From assembly GCA_949316495.1 (NCBI GenBank), contig OX439011.1:19497995-19561994 (forward strand): a DNA stretch of 64,000 nucleotides, read 5' to 3'. This stretch comes from Amphiduros pacificus (taxonomy: Eukaryota; Annelida; Polychaeta; Phyllodocida; Hesionidae). The translations under genes were made by a program, and so were the position numbers. Within the stretch, counting starts at the first letter, position 1. Every line of letters starts with the position of its first letter. The notes beneath the pieces are model-generated. The model was not told the DNA's origin, ran no database searches, and saw only the letters and a program-made list of their open reading frames with translations. Below, piece after piece: positions 48,792 through 60,373 of this stretch.

Positions 48792-49795
48792 TACCCTCCA
48801 TTGGAACATCTCCCTGTTACCCTCCATTGGATCATCTCCCTGTTACCCTCCATTGGAACATCTCCCTGTTACCCTCCAGTGGAACATCTCCCTGTTACCC
48901 TCCAGTGGAACATCTCCCTGTTACCCTCCAGTGGAACATCTCCCTGTTACCCTCCAGTGGATCATCTCCCAGTTACCCTCCATTGGATCATCTCCGTGTT
49001 ACCCTCCATTGGAACATCTCCCTGTTACCCTCCATTGGAACATCTCCCTGTTACCCTCCAATGGAACATCTCCCTGTTACCCTCCAATGGAACATCTCCC
49101 TGTTACCCTCCATTGGATCATCTCCCTGTTACCCTCTAATGGAACATCTCCCTGTTACCCTCCAATGGAACATCTCCCTTTTACCCTCCAATGGAACATC
49201 TCCCTGTTACCCTCCAGCGGAACATCTCCCTGTTACCCTCCAGTGGAACATCTCCCTGTTACCCTCCATTGGAACATCTCCCTGTTACCCTCCATTGGAA
49301 CATCTCCCTGTTACCCTCCATTGGAACATCTCCCTGTTACCCTCCATTGGAACATCTCCCTGTTACCCTCCAGTGGAACATCTCCCTGTTACCCTCCAGT
49401 GGAACATCTCCCTGTTACCCTCCATTGGAACATCTCCCTGTTACCCTCCATTGGAACATCTCCCTGTTACCCTCCAGTGGAACATCTCCCTGTTACCCTC
49501 CATTGGAACATCTCCCTGTTACCCTCCATTGGAACATCTCCCTGTTACCCTCCATTGGAACATCTCCCTGTTACCCTCCAATGGAACATCTCCCTGTTAC
49601 CCTCCATTGGAACATCTCCTTGTTACCCCCCATTGGAACATCTCCCTGTTACCCTCCATTGGAACATCTCCCTGTTACCCTCCATTGGAACATCTCCCTG
49701 TTACCCTCCATTGGAACATCTCCCTGTTACCCTCCAATGGAACATCTCCCTGTTACCCTCCAAAGGAACATCTCCCTGTTACCCTCCATTGCAAT
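48792..49795. repeat. 26-bp minisatellite, about 39 copies
   Basis: The unit is ccctccattggaacatctcc plus ctgtta; the centre varies catt/cagt/caat. All forward frames are open (SLLPSIGTSPCYPP peptides); these are not genes. Ends about 200 bp from first exon B. Confidence 0.95.
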
Positions 49796-49998
49796 ATTCA
49801 TCTTTTAACTTCCATCAGAACATCTCTTATAAAGTGAAAACTTCACAACTTAAACTATTTTTTTTGCGCAGCTCTCTCACTATGAGCAGATCTATGCGCT
49901 CACATTCACTACTCATCTTTTCCAGAACTCTTTAATGGCTCATCTATGTAAATATCTGTTTGTTGTTTTTGTTGTTTTTTTTCTTCATAAAGACGTAC

Positions 49999-50113
49999 CT
50001 TTTGTGTCAGCCATGGCAGGGGCGGGTAGCAATCCTAAGACAGTAAGTATCAGGTAGAGAAATAAGTGTAAGACTGACCACAGTGTAGTCAGAGCCACTA
50101 TGACGCTTCCCAT
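49999..50113 (-). CDS. PDE1: PDE1 alternative first exon B, hydrophobic N-terminus (38 aa)
   Basis: Starts at the first ATG after an in-frame TGA (about 50170), in context GGCATGG. The donor AAAAG|GTACGTC leaves phase 1 and fits exon 14455-14520. The peptide is MGSVIVALTTLWSVLHLFLY followed by LILTVLGLLPAPAMADTK. Residues 4-28 form an uninterrupted hydrophobic helix, followed by PAPAMA, which looks like a signal-peptidase site or the end of a signal anchor. A second ATG (MADTK) sits in a near-ideal GCCATGG context and would give a soluble form from the same exon. PDE1 enzymes are normally cytosolic, so a membrane-directed isoform would be unusual. Evidence is start context, donor and phase; there is no transcript evidence. 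Confidence 0.6.
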
Positions 50114-50243
50114 GCCTTGATACAAGTCTGTTACGGAGCTCTGAACACCTCGGTGAGGCTGGGCTCATGTATTCTCCCCTATTATTCCTCTATGTCTGGG
50201 AATATGCTCAAATACTAATCATTGCCATTTGTTTATGTTGTTG

Positions 50244-50271
50244 GTGGGGGGAAGGTGGGGGGGGGAGGGGA
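50244..50271 (+). promoter_or_regulatory. G-run cluster upstream of first exon B
   Basis: gtggggggaaggtggggggg and following G runs lie 130-160 bp upstream of the exon B start codon. The sequence can form a G-quadruplex. A promoter role is inferred only from position. Confidence 0.25.
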
Positions 50272-50934
50272 TAGAGGGTTGCAATTTTAAAATCAAGCCA
50301 ATATAATATAATCTGAAACAGTTTTGGGGGTCAATGTTGTCAATCAATTATGAGAATTATTTTCAACATCAAGAAACATTTTTTTCTTGTTTAAGATGAT
50401 GTTTGTGGTTGGCATCTGAATGAGAAGAAATCCAGGGAGAACTGTAACATTTAAATATTCTTTTTGTCTTTTTGATTTTTTTTCCCTTTGTGACCAAAAG
50501 TCACATAAAAGTACCATTCACGCTCAAATTCATTTTTGTAATAATGCACTATGTATCCTCACAAGTGACAAATACCAGTCCCAGTATATATCTTTAAAAA
50601 AGTGAACTAAATAACACAATTGACCTTGCAGTCATGTTAACCACTGGTATGACTGTTCCTTGCCTCCTGACCTTTGACCTGTGATTTCTAACTTGTTCTC
50701 AATAAATCATCTGCTATTAATTTGATAATTTCATCCACTCTCTATTAAGCGATACAAGATTAAATACTCAGATGAAAAATCATTTAAAAAAATCTTTCCT
50801 AATAGTTCAAAGTATATAGCACAACTTTTAGTGGTTGTATGGTAGATTGCATGATGATTCTGTAAACTTTTCATGGGACACCTTTGCCTTTCCACACAGG
50901 CTCTCTGGGAGTATTCTTCCATGTTGTTCCATTT

Positions 50935-51350
50935 AACCCTTTCACCGCCCTTTAGATATGACGTTTGCCATGATGCTAACCTTTCTCAAACGATTTATTC
51001 AAATTTCCTGTGGCTGCCTCAAGCTGACTTCAGTGTAAACCATCTCAATGATTTCAGTGATATTGCCGCTTCAAATTTATTCATAAATTTCTCATGATCT
51101 GCGCCAAAGCCGGAATATCTCTGGTCAGATTTGCGTTTCTGTGATTGAAAATTGGGCAGCAACACTATGATTTTGCTCAAATCTGCCAAAAAGTTCAGGG
51201 GTTGATGGGGTAGGATGACGTATGTTATGAAATCACTGGGGCGGAAACAGAAAATTGTGGTACTGTGGCCTCTTTGATCCCCAAAACTGGGCCACTTATG
51301 ACGCAAATGGCACTTTGGAACATTCAGAACCGATTTCTTGCACATCAACA
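50935..51350. repeat. Dispersed-repeat-like segment beginning TTAACCCTTTCACCGCC
   Basis: CpG-richer than its surroundings, with a 111-codon open frame on the minus strand whose peptide I do not recognise. The TTAACCCTTT end is reminiscent of piggyBac-type (TTAA-targeting) elements, but no matching inverted end is found, so it may be truncated or unrelated. Confidence 0.35.
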
Positions 51351-51799
51351 GCATAAAAAAATGTCAAAAGTTTTTTTGTTTTTTTTTGTGGTGCACTCAA
51401 GTATCTGCATAAGTCGGAATAAAATAATTATTACTGTGTATAAAAATTGTTAATATTGTGCGTAATAACGAAAATGTTATATATTTATCAATTATTATTA
51501 TTATTTCTTCCAGGCAAAATATCTGAGAGATGCTACTTAAAATTGGCAAAATCTAAATATATGTTTAATAATACCAACCAGATAACATTTAATTTATTGT
51601 CCATCTAATTATTTTCACATTGACTCTGTTTCACACCCCTCTCTTTAATGATGCTAAAAGTAAGATGGACTCCAGAGATATCAATAGTATCTGTACTGGA
51701 CCTTGTGGTGCCACAAACTCTAATGGAAAACGCCTATTCTAGAGACACCATGAACAGTCGCGCTATCTCTAACCCACTCATATCCATCTGTCCTGATCT

Positions 51800-52655
51800 A
51801 ACTGCTCACCTACTCACACCAACCTAGCCACATCCACTTACTCACATCCACCCACTCATATCCACCTACTAATATCCACCGAATATCCACCTACTCATAT
51901 CCACCTACTCATATCCACCTACTCATATCAACCTACTCATATCCACCTACTCATTCCAACCTACTCAGATTCACCTACTCATATCCACCTACTCATATCC
52001 ACCTACTCATATCCACCTACTCATATCCACCTACTCATATCCACCTACTCATATCAATCCACTCATATCCACCTACTCATATCAATCCATTCATATCCAC
52101 CTACTCATATCAAACTACTCATATCCACCTACTCATATCAATCCATTCATATCCACCTACTCATATCAATCCACTCATATCCACCTACTCATATCAACCT
52201 ACTCATATCCACCTACTCATATCCACCTGCTCATATCAATCCACTCATATCAATCCACTCATATCCATCCACTCATATCCACCTACTCATATCAATCCAC
52301 TCATATCCACCTACTCATATCCACCTACTCATATCAATCCATTCATATCCACCTACTCATATCAACCTACTCATATCCACCTACTCATATCAATCCATTC
52401 ATATCCACCTACTCATATCAATCCACTCATATCCACCCACTCATATCAACCTACTCATATCCACCTACTCATATCCACCTGCTCATATCAATCCACTCAT
52501 ATCAATCCACTCATATCAATCCACTCATATCCACCTACTCATATCAATCCACTCATATCAATCCACTCATATCAATCCACTCATATCCACCTACTCATAT
52601 CAATCCACTCATATCCACCTACTCATATCCACCTACTCATATTTACCTAATATCC
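51800..52655. repeat. 14-bp minisatellite (tactcatatccacc), about 60 copies
   Basis: Two main unit types, tactcatatccacc and cactcatatcaatc, form alternating patterns. Confidence 0.95.
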
Positions 52656-52724
52656 ATATATTCGTATCCACCTGTTTCTATCCACCAACTCATATCCATC
52701 CATCTGTGTAAATCCATCTGCATA

Positions 52725-53700
52725 CGTCCATCTATATACCCCCATCTATATATGCCCATCTATATACACCCATCTGCATACCCCCATCTATATACCCCTA
52801 TCTATATACCCCCATCTATATACACCCATCTGCATACGTCCATCTATATACGCCCATCTATATACACCCATCTACATACCCTCATCTATATACGTCCATC
52901 TATACACACCCATCTACATACCCCCATCTATATACGCCTATCTATATACCCCCATTTATATATGCCCATCTATATACGCCCATCTACACACACCCATCTA
53001 CATAAACCCATCTATATGCATATGTCCATCTATATACACCTATCTATATACACCCATCTGCACACACCTATCTACATACCCCCATCTATATATGTTCATC
53101 TATATACATCTATCTATATATGCCCATCTACATACACGCATCTGCATATGTCAATCTATATACGCCCATCTATATACACCCATCTGCATACGTCTATTTA
53201 TATACGCCCATCTATATACGCCCATCTATATACGTCCATCTATACATACCCATCTATATACGCCCATCTATATACGCCCATCTATACACACCCATCTACA
53301 TACACCCATCTATATACCCCCATCTATATACCCCCATCTATATACACCCATCTATATACGCCCATCTACACACGCCCATCTACATACACCCATCTGCATA
53401 TGTCAATCTATATACGCCCATCTATATACACCCATCTGCATACGTCCATCTATATACGCCCATCTATATACGCCCAACTATATGCCCATCTATATATGCC
53501 CATCTATATATGCCCATCTATATTCACCCATCTACATACCCCCATCTATATTCACCCATCTACATACCCCCATCTATATTCACCCATCTACATACCCCCA
53601 TCTATATTCACATATTCACCCATCTACATACCCCCATCTATATTCACATATTCACCCATCTACATACCCCCATCTATATTCACTCATCTATATCCAAATT
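52725..53700. repeat. 14-bp minisatellite (catctatatacgcc), about 70 copies
   Basis: The core catctatatac is followed by gcc, acc, ccc or gtc. It follows the 14-bp array at 51800-52655 almost directly and has the same period, so the two may share an origin. The last ~180 bp repeat a longer ttcacccatctacatacccc block. Open frames are artefacts. Confidence 0.95.
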
Positions 53701-53984
53701 TGGGGACACCATACCAGAGCAAATCAGAACTGCAGGAACTCTTTCTGTGAGGACTTTGATGCAGGCTTCTGAGTTGCACAATGACCACAACATGACCAAT
53801 ATTATGATCACTACCAGTATACGGTTTGTATCCTAAGTTTTCCCGTTGGATGCACTTGACCGGAGGGGTGAGACGAGAGTGTGGCAGTGTTAGCGTGCGG
53901 TGATATCAAGCGGAAAGAGCTACACATCCATCACTCAAGCGTATTACATTATAACCCTTACACTGGTATCTCTCTAAACAGTTG

Positions 53985-54400
53985 CAGTCAAACATCTATT
54001 TGGCCATGCATAAATATTACCACATAAGGTCAAATGTCTATTTGGTCATGCATAAAAGTGACCAAATAAGGTCACATATCTATTTGGTCATGCATAAAAA
54101 TGACCAGATAAGTTCACATATCTATTTGGTCATGCATAAAGTGACCAAATTAGTTCACATATCTATTTGGTCATGCATAAAGTGACCAAATAAGGTCACA
54201 TATCTATTTGGTCATGCATAACAGTGACCAAATATGGTCACATATTTATTTGGTCATGCATAAAAGTGATTAAATAAGGTCACATATCTATTTGGTCATG
54301 CATAACAGTGACCAAATATGGTCACATATCTATTTGGTCATGCATAAAAGTGACCAAATAAGGTAACATATCTATTTGCTCATATTAGGTCAGGCATACC
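53985..54400. repeat. 42-bp minisatellite inside a dispersed element, about 10 copies
   Basis: The unit is gtcacatatctatttggtca plus tgcataaaagtgaccaaata and ag. TTTGGTCA and TGACCAAA make each unit a self-complementary hairpin. Confidence 0.9.
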
Positions 54401-54500
54401 TCATGTGTGACACAATATTGTCACGCAGTGGTCATGGGTGACCTTATTTGGTCATGTTGATGTGTGACACAATAGATGATTTGGCTTCAATTGCTAAATG
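54400..54500 (+). repeat. End of a dispersed element (gtgtgac..atagatg..tttggct)
   Basis: The terminal phrase gtgtgacacaatagatgatt, then tggcttcaattg, recurs with variation at 20118-20152, 24318-24353, 30218-30250 and 55785-55822. Confidence 0.5.
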
Positions 54501-54529
54501 CACATCTCATTACAAACTTCAACTGAATT

Positions 54530-54790
54530 CTAATCCTCACCTAAGTATCTCTTTTTGTATATCTCATTCTGATCCTCACCTAAGTATTTCTTATTGTATA
54601 TCTCATTATAATCCTCACCTGGGTATATCTTATTGTACATCTCTCGGTGGGATGCCAATTGGATTTGCCGAGTAAACTTATAGATGTAGATGTAGATCTC
54701 ATTCTAATCCTCACCTTAGTTTCTCTTATTGTATATCCCATTATAATTCTCACCTAAGTATTTTTCAATAAATATCTCATTTCATCCCTC
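54530..54790. repeat. ~40-bp imperfect tandem repeat, 4-5 copies
   Basis: Copies of atctcattctgatcctcacc followed by taagtatttcttattgtat. Confidence 0.75.
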
Positions 54791-55593
54791 ACTTAAATAT
54801 CCACACACAATATCATATCTCAATATAATGATAACCATTACACACCAGGTGGCAGCATGGCCCACTAAAGCAGAGAGAATTGTGCTGTGAGGAGTAACAA
54901 AAAGAAGTATATTGAGAACAGAAAATGATAGCAATTCTCAATTTGATTTATTTCTTACATTACAGAAGTAAACATTTATTATATCACAAGCTAATCTTTT
55001 ATGGCAGACAGCCAAGATAAATCCCATGTACTTGTTAAACTTGTGACAGATTAAATTTATCATTCAGCGAGATGAAATATCAAATGGCTTTCAAATATGC
55101 ACAACCCTGGTGGAGAAGGAGAGAACTAAACATGAAGTATAAATAGCCCAGACACTGAACAAGGCCTCTTCACAGAGATAGAGAGAACCATGACATTTCT
55201 AGGCAGATTCCTGGTATTGCAAACTTTAAGCTAAAAAAATCTCTGGGAATATTTTTATGCCAATTCTGATATAAAACTTTCATTTCCTCGCACATTTCCT
55301 TGCACATTTCCTTGCTTGCATATTTCTGTTGCAGTAAATATCAGGTTAAATACCCTAATTAAGTCACTATTGTTTCAGCATGAATCTGTTCACTCATTAA
55401 ATCTATATATAACCATTAAATAGATTGTTATGAATCATGCCTCGGCAAAGAATCTCTTTCAGTTTGTGACTCGAGTGCTAATAGGAACTATTTGAGCTTC
55501 TGCAGTGAAGCTTTCGCCCAGGAAACTCGTGACCACAGATGTGGCTGCATCATGTCTTGCTAGCATAAATGTTAGCTGCAAGAGCAATCTCTC

Positions 55594-55622
55594 TGTTATA
55601 TATATATATATATATATATATA
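55594..55622. repeat. (TA)n microsatellite
   Basis: About 14 TA dinucleotides. Confidence 0.9.
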
Positions 55623-55829
55623 TGCCAGAGGTGTGAAAATTAACACACAGACAAGACCTTAACCTCTATTCACAAATTAATCTGACCAAATGAGGTCACA
55701 AAACACCTGTGGATGACCAGATGAGGTCATGTGATGATCACGTGATGGTCATGTGATGGTCATGTGCGACTATATTTGGTCATATTGACACTTGACCACA
55801 CAGAAGTTTGGCTAGAACGAGCTCAATTA

Positions 55830-56630
55830 AATTAGAAACGCTTCCTTAATTGTTTGGCCACACTTTTACACTTTGAGGCAAGATATCTTACCAGAACATA
55901 AATCTAAGTTTGCTGTCCCAAAATCTTTCCATTGGAGCCTTGTTTTAATACTTGGGTAATAACATTTGTTGTTATAACCCGGGTTTTGTGCCCTGATTTC
56001 GATACTTTTTAAAATCAAATTTATGTCCTTCACCATGAAAAACGCCACAAAACTGGTGTGCGATAAACCACTTGTATCCATGATGAAATATTTTTGTAAA
56101 AATATGTGATAAACTTTATACCTGTGATATCTGCCAAAGCAATGTTATTAATTTCTGGCAAAACAAATTGGATTTAATATCTGCTGAGCATTATATGTAA
56201 TATTTGACTAAAAAATGACACTCATGCTGCATGAGAACATTAATTGAATATTACCCCCGGAGTTACAATGGTTTGCTGGAGTTGCTAGACTGTATAGCCT
56301 GAGGACAAGTATGGTCAAAACATTGCTATTAAATACTGCAGCTTGCATTTGCATTAATTTTCACCACAAAAATAATTTATATCAGAATTTCACCATTATC
56401 TTATGGCTTAATGGAAAATGAATTAGGATTTATTTGCATTAATCATTGGTGTTAATTTTCACAACACAAATCATTTATATTAGAACTTCATTATTATTCA
56501 ATAGCATTATGGAAGATGAATTAGGATATCAGTATTTGACATAAAACAAAGAACATTTATGTCATTTCCGAATCTATGAATTATTTTTTTAACGTAAATG
56601 ATGATGACAGTAATACAGCTTTATACTAAT
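55830..56630. other. Intron sequence, no gene seen
   Basis: AT-rich; a pair of similar blocks (tttgcattaattttcaccac near 56348 and ggtgttaattttcacaacac near 56450) suggests an old ~100-bp duplication. Confidence 0.5.
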
Positions 56631-56634
56631 CACT

Positions 56635-56875
56635 ATCTCATCCCTAATCTGTGTCCCCTGCCTTAATCTCCATCTCATCCCTAATCTGTGTCCCCTGCCT
56701 TAATCTCTATCTCATCACTAATCTGTGTCCCCTGCCTTAATCTCCATCTCATCACTAATCTGTGTCCCCTGCCTTAATCTCCATCTCATCACTAATCTGT
56801 GTCCCCTGCCTTAATCTCTATCTCATCCCTAATCTGTGTCCGCTGCCTTAATCTCCATCTCATCAGTAATCTGAG
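56635..56875. repeat. 37-bp minisatellite, about 6 copies
   Basis: The unit is taatctgtgtcccctgcctt followed by aatctccatctcatcac. Confidence 0.9.
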
Positions 56876-57470
56876 GGTGGTCACGGACTGGGGACGGTGG
56901 TCACAGACTGGGGACGGTGGTCACAGACTGGGGAGGGTGGTCATAGACTGGGGAGGGTGGTCAGACTGGGGAGGGTGGTCATAGACTGGGGAGGGTGGTC
57001 ATAGACTGGGGAGGGTGGTCACGGACTGGGAGGGTGGTCATAGACTGGGGAGGGTGGTCATAGACTGGGGAGGGTGGTCAGACTGGGGAGGGTGGTCAGA
57101 CTGGGGAGGGTGGTCATAGACTGGGGAGGGTGGTCATAGACTGGGGAGGGTGGTCATAGACTGGGGACGGTGGTCATAGACTGGGGAGGGTGGTCAGACT
57201 GGGGAGGGTGGTCATAGACTGGGGAGGGTGGTCATAGACTGGGGATGGTGGTCACAGATTAGGGATGGTGGTCAAAGATTAGGGATGGTAGTCACAGATT
57301 AGGAATGGTGGTCACAGATTAGGAATGGTGGTCACAGATTAGGAATGGTGGTTACAAATTAGGGATGGTGGTCAAAGATTAGGAATGGTGGTCACAGATT
57401 AGGAATGGTGGTTACAAATTAGGGATGGTGGTCAAAGATTAGGGATGGTGGTCACAGATTAGGGGTTTAA
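56872..57470. repeat. 20-bp minisatellite, two sub-families, about 29 copies
   Basis: First part (56880-57250): ggggagggtggtcatagact. Second part (57245-57470): agattaggaatggtggtcac. Both keep the ggtggtcA core and the 20-bp period, so one evolved from the other. Confidence 0.95.
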
Positions 57471-57479
57471 GGCCATAGA

Positions 57480-58210
57480 TTAGGATTAGTCCATGAAAAG
57501 AACACAGATTAAGAACAAGTCACAGATCAATGCCCTACACATATAATTATAAAAATACTTTATCAATGTTCTTCTTCTTCTACAATTTGTCAAATATAAT
57601 GAATTCAACCAAATCAAACCAAAACACACATCTCAAAATTTCAACTAACAAAAAATATTTCAATAATTCTTTGCATAGCCTAAAAATAATACAAAAGTGA
57701 GAAGTGTTGTGTGCTTAGTGCGGTTACCTTATCCTGATATATGGATTAGCACGTGTGATCCACTCACAAGATTAACCTAATTATGATAATCCAGCCTTAT
57801 TTCTCCTCTATTGATCAAGTATTACCCTAATCAAGGTAGATTTATTGCTTTGAAACATTTCATGAGGAAACATATCTGGGATTGCCCATAATCAGGTTAA
57901 TATAAATATATCTGAATAATAAAGGAATACTGAAAAAAATATATTATAATAACAAAAAGACTACCGGTATATAAACATATCTGAATAGTAAATGAAAACT
58001 GAAAAAAATATTATAATAACAAAAGGACAACTGGTACATTAACATTTCTCTTGTGTTTTCCCCCATATCTTACATGTCCATAGTTCAATCTGGATTTAAA
58101 CATTTCTTCTTATTTTGCAATACTTACAAAAAATATTTACAAAAAATAAATGAACATAAACAAATATTTAAAAGAATGTTTGAAACAAAAAGATAACATC
58201 AAAATTATTC
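57480..58210. other. Intron sequence, no gene seen
   Basis: AT-rich unique sequence; a ~60-bp phrase (atataaacatatctgaatag near 57970) repeats part of 57905-57955. Confidence 0.5.
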
Positions 58211-58214
58211 ACAG

Positions 58215-59632
58215 TATGAAACAATTGTCACCAGGGGCAGCAATATCTAACTTCACAATATGAAACAATTGTCACTTAAAACAGCAATATCTAACTTTAC
58301 AATATGAAACAATTGTCACTTGAAACAACTAGAGCTGTGTCTTCACAGCATGAAACAATTGTCACTTAGGACAGCTATATTCTGTGTCTTCACAGCATGA
58401 AACAATTGTCACTTAGGACAGCTATATTCTGTGTCTTCACAGCATGAAACAATTGTCACTTAGGACAGCTATATTCTGTGTCTTCGCAGCATGAAACAAT
58501 TGTCACTTAGGACAGCTATATTCTGTGTCTTCGCAGCATGAAACAATTGTCACTTAGGACAGCTATATTCTGTGTCTTCGCAGCATGAAACAATTGTCAC
58601 TTCGCAGCATGAAACAATTGTCACTTAAGACAGCTATATTCTGTGTCTTCACAGCATGAAACAATTGTCACTTAAGACAGCTATATTCTGTGTCTTCGCA
58701 GCATGAAACAATTGTCACTTAAGACAGCTATATTCTGTGTCTTCACAGCATGAAACAATTGTCACTTAAGACAGCTATATTCTGTGTCTTCACAGCATGA
58801 AACAATTGTCACTTAAGACAGCTATATTCTGTGTCTTCACAGCATGAAACAATTGTCACTTAAGACAGCTATATTCTGTGTCTTCGCAGCATGAAACAAT
58901 TGTCACTTAAGACAGCTATATTCTGTGTCTTCACAGCATGAAACAATTGTCACTTAGGACAGCTATATTCTGTGTCTTCACAGCATGAAACAATTGTCAC
59001 TTAGGACAGCTATATTCTGTGTCTTCGCAGCATGAAACAATTCTCACTTAGGACAGCTATATTCTGTGTCTTCGCAGCATGAAACAATTCTCACTTAGGA
59101 CAGCTATATTCTGTGTCTTCACAGCATGAAACAATTGTCACATAGGACAGCTATATTCTGTGTCTTCGCAGCATGAAACAATTGTCACTTAGGACAGCTA
59201 TATTCTGTGTCTTCACAGCATGAAACAATTGTCACTTAGGACAGCTATATTCTGTGTCTTCACAGCATGAAACAATTGTCACTTAGGACAGCTATATTCT
59301 GTGTCTTCACAACATGAAACAATTGTCACTTAGGACAGCTATATTCTGTGTCTTCACAGCATGAAACAATTGTCACTTAGGATAGCTATATTCTGTGTCT
59401 TCGCAGCATGAAACAATTGTCACTTAGGACAGCTATATTCTGTGTCTTCACAGCATGAAACAATTCTCACTTAGGACAGCTATATTCTGTGTCTTCACAG
59501 CATGAAACAATTGTCACTTAGGATAGCTATATTCTGTGTCTTCGCAGCATGAAACAATTGTCACTTAGGACAGCTATATTCTGTGTCTTCACAGCATGAA
59601 ACAATTCTCACTTAGGACAGCTATATTCTGCA
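58215..59632. repeat. 47-bp minisatellite, about 30 copies
   Basis: The unit is cagcatgaaacaattgtcac, then ttaggacagctatattctgt, then gtcttca. Variants ttaggac/ttaagac and tcaca/tcgca fall in contiguous blocks. Ends about 420 bp from first exon A. Confidence 0.95.
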
Positions 59633-59809
59633 ATAGGAAACAACTCTATTACAGCATAAAACACTTGACATTCAGGACAACCATATCCTTTGTCCAATAA
59701 TTTCATTGGTACCCAAGAATTTTTGTTGAACTTGTTCACTTTAAATAATAATGATACAATATGAATAACATATTACTGATCGCTATCTCCACTCTATCTG
59801 GAAGAAATA

Positions 59810-60020
59810 TGAAAGACCTGAAATTGTAGAAAACTGTGCAAAGCCTTAAACGACCTTGGCTTTGCCCTTAAAAATGAGGTCAAGGTCATTGTAGTTATCA
59901 ACAGGTTATTTTGAAACATCTTGACCTTACACCTCATGATATGAGACAAACCATTTACATCAATGCTAGGACAGACAGACATGAACAATATCCTTTTTGT
60001 AAGCTCTGCTGAGGGGTAAA
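59810..60020 (-). repeat. Fragment of the dispersed ggtca family
   Basis: Contains gaggtcaaggtcattgtagt, ttgaccttacacctcatgat and the terminal ctctgctgaggggtaaa shared with 920-942. Confidence 0.5.
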
Positions 60021-60051
60021 AATGGAATGTTTAGTGGATGGTTACACTCAC

Positions 60052-60373
60052 CTTCAAAAATCTCTCCGTTTGGCATTTTTATCACAAGGTTTTTGGTTTT
60101 TTTGGACATGAATATCTTTGGTTGTTCCGAGACACTGGTGGCAGCAGAGTCAAACGACACGCCCTTAGTCCGACTCAGCAGGTGCTGCGACTTTTCCAAC
60201 CCAGAATTTGGATTCATTTTTATCTGTTTAATGGTCCTCTCCAGGAAATCTCCGGGAGTAGGCGAGGGCGATTTTGAGAAGGAGTGGCTACGAATCTGTT
60301 TTCGGAGTTGACTGGTCAGGTCGACTTCCTCGTCTTCGCTCCTGTCCGCAGTACTTTCCAAACCCGTCGCCAT
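60052..60373 (-). CDS. PDE1: PDE1 alternative first exon A (107 aa)
   Basis: The start is the first ATG of the frame, at 60373 (context GTGATGG). The donor GAAG|GTGAGTG is near-ideal and leaves phase 1, matching exon 14455-14520. The peptide runs MATGLESTADRSEDEEVDLT, SQLRKQIRSHSFSKSPSPTP, GDFLERTIKQIKMNPNSGLE, KSQHLLSRTKGVSFDSAATS, VSEQPKIFMSKKTKNLVIKM, PNGEIFE. It is acidic at first, then has an SHSFSKSPSPTP proline-directed phosphorylation cluster, then a basic segment (FMSKKTKNLVIKM) that could bind acidic partners or membranes. No signal peptide, so probably cytosolic. Codon composition and CpG content are clearly coding-like. I recognise no conserved domain; assignment to PDE1 is by strand, phase and absence of another gene in between. 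Confidence 0.68.

Larger units (their letters stand above)
1..60373 (-). other. PDE1: PDE1 gene, 5' part (three alternative first exons plus five common exons)
   Basis: Minus-strand gene reconstructed from splice sites and reading-frame phase. PDE1 enzymes hydrolyse cAMP and cGMP in the cytosol and are activated by Ca2+/calmodulin through sites in the N-terminal region. This window holds only that regulatory N-terminus; the catalytic domain lies past base 1. The exon chain 14520-14455, 8775-8604, 3858-3760, 2897-2784, 137-1 stays in frame. Three alternative first exons (60373-60052, 50113-49999, 34053-33858) all end in phase 1 and can each join 14520. With exon A, residues 1-107 come from the first exon, 108-129 from exon 14455-14520, 131-186 from 8604-8775, 188-219 from 3760-3858, 221-257 from 2784-2897 and 259-303 from 1-137; the residues between are split by introns. 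Family assignment rests on the 2784-2897 peptide. Exon joining is inference without transcript data. Confidence 0.85.

Noticed and set aside
48773-49935. Forward frames of ~360 codons
   Set aside because: 26-bp minisatellite open in all forward frames.
52752-53836. Tyr/Ile/His-rich forward frames
   Set aside because: 14-bp minisatellite translated in three frames.
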